The position numbers and the translations under genes are program-made. Of a stretch of 21,076 bases of DNA, positions 7,485 through 14,471 are shown piece by piece (position 1 is the stretch's first letter; each line of letters begins with the position of its first letter). The notes beneath the pieces are model-generated. The model had not been told where the DNA came from and made no database searches. It saw only the letters and a program-made list of their open reading frames with translations. This DNA comes from an uncultured Clostridia bacterium (GTDB lineage: Bacteria; Bacillota; Clostridia; Oscillospirales; Ruminococcaceae). The DNA lies in NCBI GenBank assembly GCA_946183095.1, contig CAMHBE010000003.1, forward strand, positions 1 to 21,076, written 5' to 3'.

Positions 7485-7508
7485 AATTCCCGCACAGAGC
7501 GGGGAATT
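7485..7508 (-). other. Hairpin between SGNH-hydrolase gene and mscL
   Basis: AATTCCCGC (7485-7493) pairs with GCGGGGAATT (7499-7508) with one bulged G and a 5-nt loop. On the minus strand it starts at the stop codon of the SGNH-hydrolase gene. The tail (GCAATAAAATT) is poor in T, so it may be a weak or attenuating terminator or an mRNA 3'-end stabiliser. Confidence 0.45.
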
Positions 7509-8815
7509 TACACGTTATCGGTATAGCCGAACGCGAGGATACCGAAGTAGCTGTCCTCCTGACCGTCCTGCATCTTTATCTCGACGGTGTGCTTCATCAC
7601 GCCGTTCCCGCGCATTATCAGCTGAGGTACGGGATTGCTCCACCCGTCCGCCGAGAAGCTGTTCACCGCAGCCTGTTTCTCGCCGTCAACATACACATCG
7701 GCGATGCCGAAACGCTTGTTCTTGTTGCAGTGGTACACGATAAAGAGGTCGTCGAACATCATCTCGAACTTTATCCCCTCATTCTCGCCGCCTTTTCTTG
7801 CCCAGCCGTTCGGGAACGCCGTCAGTATATTCTTCTCGCTGTATTCGCCGAGGGACTGCGGCTGTATCATCGAACCGTCCAGCAGGTGCATATCCGTGAA
7901 GTCGCTGCCGAACAGCGGCTCGGTGTTCTTCGCGTCGATAAATACATCCTCGTCGCCGACATCTCTGTGACCGCTCGCTTCACCTGCCTGCACGCCGAGC
8001 ATCAGTTCCACCATTTCCGCGATAAGCTTGCTGCCCTCCGGATTGGGGTGAGCGCCGTCGTTGGAGTAATCCTCCCACGTCATCTGTCCCTCGTCTATAG
8101 CAAGCGTCAACGCGTCATTCAAGCTTATCATCGGGAGGTTGTAATGCAGACCTACCTGTGACTGCTGGCTCTGGCAGGAGTAGCCGTTGTCTGTGCGCAT
8201 GAACAGCAGCGCCACGGCTGGTTCGCTGTCCAGTGTGAGCATCTTTCTCACAAGGCACTCGTAGGCTTCTTTATCCACGGAGCTCTGTGCGTCGTTTACC
8301 GCAAATTCGATGAACACGATATCCGGTTCGCCGCAGGGCTCTATAACGTCACGTTCGGCGCGTATCAGTCCGAGGGTGGAGGGAGTACCGCTGAGACCCG
8401 CGTTGACGTAGTTTATCTTCGCGTCGGGGTACTTTTCGCAGAGCCACCGGTGGGTCTGGTACGCCCAGCACTGGTCGGGTTCGAGAGTATAGCCTTCGGT
8501 GATCGAACCGCCTATGTATGCCACCGTTATCTCCTCGCCGTTCTTCGCCTTGTCGAACGCTTTCCTGAAACGCTCCGTGCTGCCTATATGCAGTAGGGAG
8601 TTGTTCACGATCAGCTTTCGTATCTGTTCGGGGGACATATCCTCCGTCCGAGGGGCTTCGGATGCGGTGGTATCGGAGGTGACCGCTTCGGTCTCCGCCG
8701 CTGCGGGAGCAGTCTCCGGCGCGGGTGCGGCTGTTGTCTGTGCGGGCGTATTCCCGCAGCCCGCGTTTATTGCGATCGCAAATGCGGCAAATATCGCCGC
8801 GATCCGTTTTTTCAT
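7508..8815 (-). CDS. SGNH/GDSL-family hydrolase, predicted lipoprotein
   Basis: 435 residues. The N-terminus is a lipoprotein signal (MKKR, hydrophobic stretch, lipobox INAGC with Cys20), followed by a Thr/Ala/Pro/Glu-rich linker to about residue 60, so the enzyme is probably tethered outside the membrane. The catalytic domain shows the SGNH blocks in order: GGSIT with nucleophile Ser104, NAGLSGT (138-144, oxyanion Gly), FAVND (171-175, Asn174) and DGAHPN with Asp253 and His256. After about residue 280 there is a second domain of beta-sandwich-like sequence. Such enzymes in this group often deacetylate plant or cell-wall polysaccharides, but the substrate cannot be read from the sequence. The start is supported by AAGGTGATG and a promoter immediately upstream. 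The intergenic space is shared with the divergent mazF-like gene. Confidence 0.88.
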   Translation of the reverse strand: MKKRIAAIFAAFAIAINAGCGNTPAQTTAAPAPETAPAAAETEAVTSDTTASEAPRTEDMSPEQIRKLIVNNSLLHIGSTERFRKAFDKAKNGEEITVAYIGGSITEGYTLEPDQCWAYQTHRWLCEKYPDAKINYVNAGLSGTPSTLGLIRAERDVIEPCGEPDIVFIEFAVNDAQSSVDKEAYECLVRKMLTLDSEPAVALLFMRTDNGYSCQSQQSQVGLHYNLPMISLNDALTLAIDEGQMTWEDYSNDGAHPNPEGSKLIAEMVELMLGVQAGEASGHRDVGDEDVFIDAKNTEPLFGSDFTDMHLLDGSMIQPQSLGEYSEKNILTAFPNGWARKGGENEGIKFEMMFDDLFIVYHCNKNKRFGIADVYVDGEKQAAVNSFSADGWSNPVPQLIMRGNGVMKHTVEIKMQDGQEDSYFGILAFGYTDNV

Positions 8816-8831
8816 AACATCACCTTATATA

Positions 8832-8859
8832 ATTATACATAAATCCCGAAAAAAGTCAA
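8832..8859 (-). promoter_or_regulatory. Promoter of the SGNH-hydrolase gene
   Basis: On the minus strand TTGACT (8859-8854), 16-nt spacer, TATAAT (8837-8832), just upstream of the AAGGTGATG ribosome site. The short leader (about 10 nt) places the transcription start almost at the ribosome site. Confidence 0.7.
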
Positions 8860-8917
8860 GCATAATTTACGTCGCGGCAAGGTAACAAAAACCTTGAGGG
8901 ACAAATAAAATATAAGA

Positions 8918-8943
8918 GGGCGGCTTCTGTATAATTCCCGCCC
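8918..8943 (+). promoter_or_regulatory. Inverted repeat around a -10 box upstream of mazF
   Basis: GGGCGG (8918-8923) and CCGCCC (8938-8943) flank a perfect TATAAT at 8930-8935. No good -35 box is seen 16-18 nt upstream, which would suit a regulated promoter. MazF-type toxins are commonly autoregulated, so this is a possible operator, but the link is inferred. Confidence 0.4.
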
Positions 8944-9003
8944 CGCTGTTAAAAATATAGATAAAGACCCGAAAAGGAGATATACGAAAGGACGGTAACA
9001 GCC

Positions 9004-9354
9004 ATGACTATCAAAAGAGGAGAAATATATTACGCCGATCTCAGCCCGGTGGTAGGTTCGGAGCAAGGCGGCATACGCCCCGTTCTCATCGTTCAGAACG
9101 ATATCGGCAACCGCCACAGTCCGACGGTCATAGCGGCGGCGATAACGAGCCAGCGCGAAAAGACAAAGCTCCCGACACATATCTCGCTCGACGCGGTGAA
9201 CTGCGGACTTGCAAAAGACTCGGTGGTGCTGCTCGAACAGGTGCGTACATTAGACAAGAAAAGGCTCAAAGAGCGTATGGGAGAACTTGACAGCACCGAT
9301 ATGCACCGCGTTGACGGAGCACTGTCCGTGAGCTTCGGTCTGGAGAGAGGATGA
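9004..9354 (+). CDS. mazF: MazF/NdoA (EndoA)-family endoribonuclease toxin
   Basis: 116 residues, the usual MazF length. The N-terminus ([20 protein letters not shown]) and the following [20 protein letters not shown] block are nearly those of Bacillota EndoA/NdoA, a sequence-specific mRNA interferase. Arg25 and Thr48, the residues needed for RNA cleavage in B. subtilis MazF, are both present. The protein looks intact. Usually an antitoxin gene (mazE/ndoAI type) lies directly upstream; here the preceding 190 nt contain no open frame and the next gene is divergent, so the toxin appears without a local partner. The ribosome site is modest (AAAGGACGG, about 11 nt from ATG); a stronger AAAAGGAG lies about 30 nt upstream without a start codon. 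A terminator follows, so it is a single-gene unit. Confidence 0.95.
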   Translation: MTIKRGEIYYADLSPVVGSEQGGIRPVLIVQNDIGNRHSPTVIAAAITSQREKTKLPTHISLDAVNCGLAKDSVVLLEQVRTLDKKRLKERMGELDSTDMHRVDGALSVSFGLERG

Positions 9355-9377
9355 CCGCGTCGGCATATTAACAGACC

Positions 9378-9410
9378 TGCCCCTGCCGTTTCCGGACGGC
9401 GGGGGCATTT
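9378..9410 (+). terminator. Terminator after mazF
   Basis: TGCCCCTGCCG (9378-9388) pairs over 11 positions, with one G-T pair, with CGGCGGGGGCA (9397-9407). The loop is 8 nt and the T tail is short (TTTCG). Stem strength is high, tail quality moderate. Confidence 0.7.
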
Positions 9411-9439
9411 CGTGCATATTTGCTATAAAAATTGCATAA

Positions 9440-9475
9440 TGGAATTTGTATGATTTGCTATTGACAAAAATTCCA
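9440..9475. promoter_or_regulatory. Inverted repeat spanning the -35 box of the ATPase operon
   Basis: TGGAATTT (9440-9447) and AAATTCCA (9468-9475) form perfect 8-bp arms with 20 nt between, and the -35 hexamer at 9461-9466 lies inside. A bound protein would block the promoter. It could be chance in AT-rich DNA. Confidence 0.35.
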
Positions 9476-9489
9476 AAAAGTAGTATTAT
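9461..9489 (+). promoter_or_regulatory. Promoter of the V-type ATPase operon
   Basis: Consensus TTGACA (9461-9466), 17-nt spacer, TATTAT (9484-9489). The predicted start of transcription is near 9496, about 40 nt before the first start codon at 9536. This is one of the strongest promoters in the window and the only evident one for the nine ATPase genes. Confidence 0.85.
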
Positions 9490-9535
9490 ATATAGGTATG
9501 TTTTATAAAAATCTACTATGACCGGAGGCGGTATC

Positions 9536-9856
9536 ATGGATAACTCTATAGCTGCGATACTCGAAATGGACAAAAAAGCAAGAGCCGTTTCGGATGAAGC
9601 CGCGCAGAAAGCCGAAAAACTGCTTGCGGATGCCGCGGCAAAAAAAGAACGTCTCGCATCCGAACACGCGGAAAAGCTTACCGCCGAAAGCGAGAAAAAA
9701 CTCGCCGTGCTGAAAGAAAACTCCGACAAAGAGATAGCCGCCGCCGAAAGTGCCGCAGACGAGAAGTGCAGGGCGCTCGACGAGAAGATGTCGGCGGGAA
9801 GAGCGGCATGGAAAAAAGAGATACTCGATAATATCCTCAATATAGAGGCACTCTGA
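9536..9856 (+). CDS. V/A-type ATPase G/H-like peripheral stalk subunit
   Basis: 106 residues from the ATG at 9536, which has CCGGAGGCGG at ideal distance; the in-frame ATG at 9518 has no ribosome site. The protein is almost wholly helical, with Ala/Glu/Lys-rich heptads (AAQKAEKLLADAAAKKERLA and similar) and no membrane segment. This fits the small coiled-coil subunit that pairs with subunit E to form the peripheral stalk holding the catalytic head (NtpF in Enterococcus, subunit G in Thermus, AhaH in archaea). Sequence alone is low complexity; the assignment leans on first position in the operon. Its reading frame is followed by 36 nt to the next gene. Confidence 0.75.
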   Translation: MDNSIAAILEMDKKARAVSDEAAQKAEKLLADAAAKKERLASEHAEKLTAESEKKLAVLKENSDKEIAAAESAADEKCRALDEKMSAGRAAWKKEILDNILNIEAL

Positions 9857-9892
9857 AAATGATATAGCGGAACGAAAGGAGGTGCGCCGGAA

Positions 9893-10909
9893 ATGCCGAA
9901 TAACGCCGTGACCGCAAAAGCACGGGCAGTCCACGGGAAACTGCTCACAAAAGACGATTACATGATACTCATACATAAGGGGACTATCCCCGCGGCTGTG
10001 AGCTACCTCAAGACAAAGCCCCTCTACACGCAGGCATTCTCCGAAACGGATGAAGCCGTTATACGCCGCGCACAGACGGAGTTCCTGATAAACAAGAACG
10101 TTTTCGACAACTACCTGCGTATTTGCAGATTCTCGGTCGATATCAAAAAGGGCGTCAGCACCTTCCTGATACGTCAGCTCGAAGCTGAACAGCTCATAAA
10201 AGCTGTCACCGCCGTGCATCTCGGACAGCAGGACGGTTTCGTGACCGCGTTCCCGGAGTACATCTCGGAGAGCCTGTCCTTCGACCCCATGAAGACAGCG
10301 GGGGCAGGGAGCCTCGCGGAGACTGCCGCCGTGCTGAAAGGGACGATGTATCACCGCCCCCTCGCGGGACTGCTCACAGACCCGTCGCCCGATATAAACC
10401 GCATAATAACGACTATAAACGTGTGCTATATAAAGTGGGCGTTCGAGCAGATAAACGCGGGAGAAAAAGGAAAGTCCCGCGAACGCATAAAGGACTTCTT
10501 CCTCCGCAAGGTCGATACGGACAACCTGCTTATGTGCCTGCGCATGAAAAGCGCGTTCGGGCTCAGCGCCGACAGGATAAGCGAACTTCTGATACCGTAT
10601 CACAAGCGTGTGCGGCAGAGCATGATAGACGACGCGATGAAAGCCGCAGACCCTGTATCCGCACTTCGCGACCTGTTTATCCGCACAAGACTTGCCGTAA
10701 GCGGCGGCACCGATATTCCCGAGGTGGATATCGGACTTGCGGACTTCCGCTACTTCCGCCACCGTCTCGCGGTCAGCACCAACGAAACGGAGTCACTGTA
10801 CTCGCTGATGATGCTGTTCCGCGCGGAGAGCACCAACCTGTGCAGGATAATCGAGGGGCTGAGATACGGTCTTCCGCCGGAAGAGATAGAGAAATACCTT
10901 ATATTATAA
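9893..10909 (+). CDS. ntpC: V-type ATPase subunit C (AC39/d-type)
   Basis: 338 residues, the normal size. This soluble, funnel-shaped subunit sits on the K ring and takes the central shaft (D-F), coupling rotation to the membrane ring. It is alpha-helical throughout and has the family hallmarks: an N-terminal KARAVHGKLLTKDDY segment and a C-terminal AESTNLCRIIEGLRYGLPPEEIEKYLI block typical in pattern of archaeal and bacterial C subunits. The ATG at 9893 follows a near-perfect AAAGGAGGTG (9875-9884). Its place directly before subunit I differs from the I-K-E-C order of Enterococcus and Thermus. Confidence 0.9.
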   Translation: MPNNAVTAKARAVHGKLLTKDDYMILIHKGTIPAAVSYLKTKPLYTQAFSETDEAVIRRAQTEFLINKNVFDNYLRICRFSVDIKKGVSTFLIRQLEAEQLIKAVTAVHLGQQDGFVTAFPEYISESLSFDPMKTAGAGSLAETAAVLKGTMYHRPLAGLLTDPSPDINRIITTINVCYIKWAFEQINAGEKGKSRERIKDFFLRKVDTDNLLMCLRMKSAFGLSADRISELLIPYHKRVRQSMIDDAMKAADPVSALRDLFIRTRLAVSGGTDIPEVDIGLADFRYFRHRLAVSTNETESLYSLMMLFRAESTNLCRIIEGLRYGLPPEEIEKYLIL

Positions 10910-10978
10910 AAGTCGCCGGTCACGCCGCAAGTATGCGGAGACAGCGATAATACACCGACTATGAAAGGCGGTATGCAA

Positions 10979-13015
10979 ATGGCAATTGAGAAAGTTTCGC
11001 TGGTCGAGATAGAAGGCAGCCTGCGAAAGATCAACAAGACGCTGATAAAATGCTGCGAGAGCGGATGTTTCCACATGAACCCGCCGCCCGACACATCAAA
11101 GACAGAGCTTGAAGCTAAAAATCTGCGCGACAAGGGCGTTTTCGAGCGTATGGTCAAACGCACGAAGGCGCTTGCGGACAGTCTCGGAGTAAAGCTCGAT
11201 GAGAATGTGCAGTACGACGATATCGAGTACAGCGTCAGCATCGACTTCAAGAACTACCTCGACGAGATAGACGGGATGCAGCGTGAGCTGTCCGAGGAAA
11301 AGATGAAGCTGAATTCTTCACTGCGCTCGGAAGGCGCTATCTACCGGAATCTGACACAGCTCACCGGATTTGACGCGGATTTTGCGGAACTGCTGGCGTG
11401 CAGATTCGTCAAGTCGCGTTTCGGAAGGATCCCGAACAGCAGCATCAAGCGGCTGTCGTTCTACAGCTCGAAAATGTTCTTCTTCTACCCCTTCAATCAG
11501 GAAAAGAACTATACATGGTGCCTGTACCTCACGCCCGTGACGGAAGCCGACAGCATCGACTACCTGTTCAGCGCCGTCGGTTTCGAGCGCACCAAACTGC
11601 CCGAATACCTGAAAGGCAGCTCCGAAGAGGCGATACAGAAGCTGCTGGAGCAGATGGAAGCCGAAAACAAGCGCATCACCGAGATAGATACGCAGCTCAA
11701 AGGCATAGCGGACAAGGAGAGCGTGAAGCTCTCGAAGGTCTATGCAAAGCTCAAAGCTATAGACAACAGCTACGAGCTGCGAACGAGCGTGATCGTGCTC
11801 GGATCGCGCTTCCACTTCTCGGGGTACGTCCCCACAAAGGAGATACCTCGATTCAAAGCTCTGATAGGCGATATCGGCGACGTTGACATGACATTCCGCG
11901 ACACTCTGCCCGACGAACAGGCTCCCGTGCGGCTGAAGAACAACAGGCTGTTCAGACCGTTCGAGATGTTCGTGAAGATGTACGGGCTTCCTGCCGCGAA
12001 CGGCATCGACCCGACCCCGCTGGTCGCTGTGACGTATATGCTGCTGTACGGCATGATGTTCGGCGATGTGGGACAAGGGCTCTGCATCATGATACTCGGC
12101 ATTATACTCTCGAAACTGACGAAAAACGGACTTGCGCCGATAATGACGCGCATAGGTCTGTCCAGCGCTGTGTTCGGACTGCTGTACGGCTCGGTATTCG
12201 GAGATGAGGAGCTGCTCAAAAACTTCGCGATATTCAGGATGAAGCCGCTCTGGTCGATGATGTACAAGTCGGCGCCGGAAAACGTGTTTGAAGCGTCCAA
12301 CCTGTTCCTGATAATGGCGCTCGTCGTCGGCGTATGCCTGATACTGCTGACGATGATAGTGAACATCGTCGTGAGCCTGCGGATGAAGGACTATGATTCC
12401 GGCATCTTCGGCGCGAGCGGCATCTGCGGATTCGTGTTCTACGCGTCACTGCTGGCTGGGCTCGGCTGCAATATAGTGCTGCACGTTGACATCATGAACC
12501 CGCTGTACATCATCTGCCTTATCGTTCTCCCGCTTGCGCTGATATTCTTCAAGCACCCGCTGCTGGATCTCATGGCATCAAAGGGCATGAAGACCGTAAG
12601 CACCGTCAATAACGGCGGCAATATCGACACGGGACTGAAAAAGAAGCTCGATTCGCTTAATGACAGTCCCGCTAAGAAAAAGACATCGGTGGGAATGTTC
12701 ATCATCGAGGGCATAATCGACCTGTTCGAGACTTGCCTTACCTACATCACCAACACGATGTCGTATCTGCGTATCGGCGGATTCGTACTGAGCCACGCCG
12801 GTCTGATGATGGTATTCAGCATCATCGCGGGGATGTTCAGCGGCGTGGGCAGCATAATAGTGCTCGTTATCGGAAACATCTTCGTTACAGGATTTGAAGG
12901 CTTCATAGTCGGGATACAGGTACTGCGTCTCGAATTCTACGAACTGTTCAGCCGTTTCTTCAAGGGCGGCGGCATACCGTTCAGAAGCGTATCAATAAAC
13001 TCAAAGGCAGCGTAA
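10979..13015 (+). CDS. ntpI: V-type ATPase subunit I (a-type stator membrane subunit)
   Basis: 678 residues from the ATG at 10979, chosen because AAAGGCGG lies 8 nt upstream; the ATG codons at 10961 and 10973 lie before or too near that site. The N-terminal half (to about residue 330) is the soluble stalk-contact domain with long helices. The C-terminal half has about eight membrane helices, beginning with LVAVTYMLLYGMMFGDVGQG. The conserved ion-path arginine is visible in SYLRIGGF (Arg598), and the GFIVGIQVLRLEFYELF and GGGIPF blocks near the end are family signatures. The subunit forms the two half-channels through which ions reach the K ring. Length and motifs are those of an intact subunit. 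Confidence 0.95.
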   Translation: MAIEKVSLVEIEGSLRKINKTLIKCCESGCFHMNPPPDTSKTELEAKNLRDKGVFERMVKRTKALADSLGVKLDENVQYDDIEYSVSIDFKNYLDEIDGMQRELSEEKMKLNSSLRSEGAIYRNLTQLTGFDADFAELLACRFVKSRFGRIPNSSIKRLSFYSSKMFFFYPFNQEKNYTWCLYLTPVTEADSIDYLFSAVGFERTKLPEYLKGSSEEAIQKLLEQMEAENKRITEIDTQLKGIADKESVKLSKVYAKLKAIDNSYELRTSVIVLGSRFHFSGYVPTKEIPRFKALIGDIGDVDMTFRDTLPDEQAPVRLKNNRLFRPFEMFVKMYGLPAANGIDPTPLVAVTYMLLYGMMFGDVGQGLCIMILGIILSKLTKNGLAPIMTRIGLSSAVFGLLYGSVFGDEELLKNFAIFRMKPLWSMMYKSAPENVFEASNLFLIMALVVGVCLILLTMIVNIVVSLRMKDYDSGIFGASGICGFVFYASLLAGLGCNIVLHVDIMNPLYIICLIVLPLALIFFKHPLLDLMASKGMKTVSTVNNGGNIDTGLKKKLDSLNDSPAKKKTSVGMFIIEGIIDLFETCLTYITNTMSYLRIGGFVLSHAGLMMVFSIIAGMFSGVGSIIVLVIGNIFVTGFEGFIVGIQVLRLEFYELFSRFFKGGGIPFRSVSINSKAA

Positions 13016-13048
13016 TGCGCCAAAATACATTTCGGAGGACATAAAACA

Positions 13049-13483
13049 ATGTTACTTTACTTATTACCTCTTTTTGCACTCGCTATGATAATCGTTCCGC
13101 TCGTTGCCGCGATCCGCAAAGCACACGCCGGCATTGCTTTCAGCCGCAAGAAGACGATACTGCTGAACGGCGGTCTGTTCATGGGCACCATGATACTCAT
13201 GACCATATTCCTGCCGATACTCGCAGCCGCGGAAGGTGATCCCGAAGCTGCTGCCGCTGCCGGAAAGACTGTCGGCGACGGCATGAAGTACCTCGCAGCC
13301 GCGCTTCCTACCGGTCTTGCTACTATCGGTACAGGTATAGCGGTCGGAAATGCCGCATCCGCGGCTATCGGAGCCGTGAGCGAGGACGAAAAGACCTTCT
13401 CAAAGGCGCTTATCTTCGTTGCGCTGGGCGAAGGTGTCGCTATCTACGGACTTCTCGTATCTATCCTGATACTCAACGGTTAA
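13049..13483 (+). CDS. ntpK: V-type ATPase subunit K (c-ring proteolipid)
   Basis: 144 residues with four hydrophobic segments (about 2-22, 38-60, 81-110, 118-142). The ring subunit carries the ion across the membrane. The second hairpin is canonical: LPTGLATIGTGIAVGNAASAAIGA (87-110) and FVALGEGVAIYGLLVSILIL with the ion-binding Glu128. The first hairpin does not look like a c-subunit hairpin, so there is one carboxylate per four helices. Compared with Enterococcus NtpK, the sodium ligands Gln110 and Thr64/Gln65 have no counterparts (Val99 at the Gln110 place), which favours proton coupling; this is inference. The ribosome site CGGAGGAC supports the start at 13049. Confidence 0.93.
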   Translation: MLLYLLPLFALAMIIVPLVAAIRKAHAGIAFSRKKTILLNGGLFMGTMILMTIFLPILAAAEGDPEAAAAAGKTVGDGMKYLAAALPTGLATIGTGIAVGNAASAAIGAVSEDEKTFSKALIFVALGEGVAIYGLLVSILILNG

Positions 13484-13492
13484 GGTGATGCA

Positions 13493-13801
13493 ATGAAATG
13501 CTTTCTCATAAGCGATAACGTCGATACGCAGATAGGTATGCGTCTCGCCGGGATAGAGGGCGTTGTGGTGCATAAGCGGCAGGAGGTGCTCGATGCGCTG
13601 TCGGCTGCCGTTTCCGACCCCGACAACGCCGTTATATTCGTGACCAAGCTGCTCACCGACCTGTGCCGCAGCGAGATCTCGGAGATGAAGCTGACACTCC
13701 GCAAGCCGCTCATAGTCGAGATACCCGACCGCCACGGAAATGCCCATATCGCCGAAACTCTCGCCTCTTATGTCAGCGAAGCTGTCGGCATAAAGATGTG
13801 A
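13493..13801 (+). CDS. ntpG: V-type ATPase subunit F
   Basis: 102 residues, the normal size for the small Rossmann-like F subunit of the central rotor (NtpG in Enterococcus naming, AtpF in others), which binds subunit D. The opening KCFLISDNVDTQIGMRLAGI and the VIFVTKLLTDLC strand fit the family pattern, as does the C-terminal helix. It starts 9 nt after the stop of ntpK, whose TAA overlaps the AAGGTGATG ribosome site, so the two are tightly linked. Confidence 0.9.
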   Translation: MKCFLISDNVDTQIGMRLAGIEGVVVHKRQEVLDALSAAVSDPDNAVIFVTKLLTDLCRSEISEMKLTLRKPLIVEIPDRHGNAHIAETLASYVSEAVGIKM

Positions 13802-13805
13802 CGAT

Positions 13806-13832
13806 GCGGCTATATGCGTAACGGGCAGCCGC
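13806..13832 (+). other. Intra-operon hairpin between subunits F and E
   Basis: GCGGCT (13806-13811) pairs with AGCCGC (13827-13832) over a 15-nt loop. No T tract follows. It may protect or process the mRNA between the two genes, or have no role. The F-E gap of 68 nt is otherwise empty. Confidence 0.3.
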
Positions 13833-13869
13833 GCGCTTTACCACTACACTACTGGGGAGATGATCTTCC

Positions 13870-14457
13870 ATGGATGTCAATACAAAACTTGAAAAGATGC
13901 GGGAGCAGATAATGGCTGCCGCCGAAGCGGAAGCGAAAAAGACGCTTGCCGACGCGGAAAAGAAAGCAGGGGAGATGCTCGAAGAAGAAAATGAGCGCAT
14001 CATCGCCGAACAGAACCGCTCCTTGCTTGCAAAAGCATCCCGCGCCGAGAGCGATGAACGCAAGCGCGTTTCCGAGAGCAAATTCGCCGCGGACAGAAAA
14101 GTCCTGCTGCACCGCAACGCCCTCGTGAACAGCTTCTTTGACGAGATCCGCGGCGAGCTTGAGGATCTTACCGATACGGACAAGTACCGTTCGCACCTCG
14201 AAAAGTGCGCAGAGCTTGCCGACAGCCGCGAAAAGATGACTGCGGACACTGCGGTGTACTGCCGCAAAAAAGATGTGAAGACCGCACAGGAAGTGCTGAA
14301 AAAATACGGCATAAGAGTGGAGACCGACAGGAACATCACCCTCGGCGGTCTTATCTTCAAGTACCCCGAAAAGGGCATATTCATCGACCTTACGCTCGAC
14401 AGCGCGTTCGAGGCGCAGCGTGAGGCGTTTTCCGCAAGATCGGAAATGCAGCTGTGA
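13870..14457 (+). CDS. ntpE: V-type ATPase subunit E (peripheral stalk)
   Basis: 195 residues. The N-terminal 90 residues are a right-handed-type coiled coil rich in Ala, Glu and Lys (AAAEAEAKKTLADAEKKAGEM), the C-terminal half a globular head-binding domain ending in the family-like GGLIF.Y..KGI.IDLTLDSAFE pattern. It pairs with the G/H-like subunit to form the peripheral stalks linking subunit I to the A3B3 head. The start at 13870 has GGGGAGATGAT upstream. In many related operons E lies before C; here it sits between F and A. Confidence 0.9.
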   Translation: MDVNTKLEKMREQIMAAAEAEAKKTLADAEKKAGEMLEEENERIIAEQNRSLLAKASRAESDERKRVSESKFAADRKVLLHRNALVNSFFDEIRGELEDLTDTDKYRSHLEKCAELADSREKMTADTAVYCRKKDVKTAQEVLKKYGIRVETDRNITLGGLIFKYPEKGIFIDLTLDSAFEAQREAFSARSEMQL

Positions 14458-14471
14458 AAGGAAACCTTTGA

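Noticed and set aside
9503..10762. 419-codon open frame on the minus strand across the first two ATPase genes
   Set aside because: It runs through the ATPase promoter and two well-supported genes, has odd Cys/Phe/Arg composition and no ribosome site.
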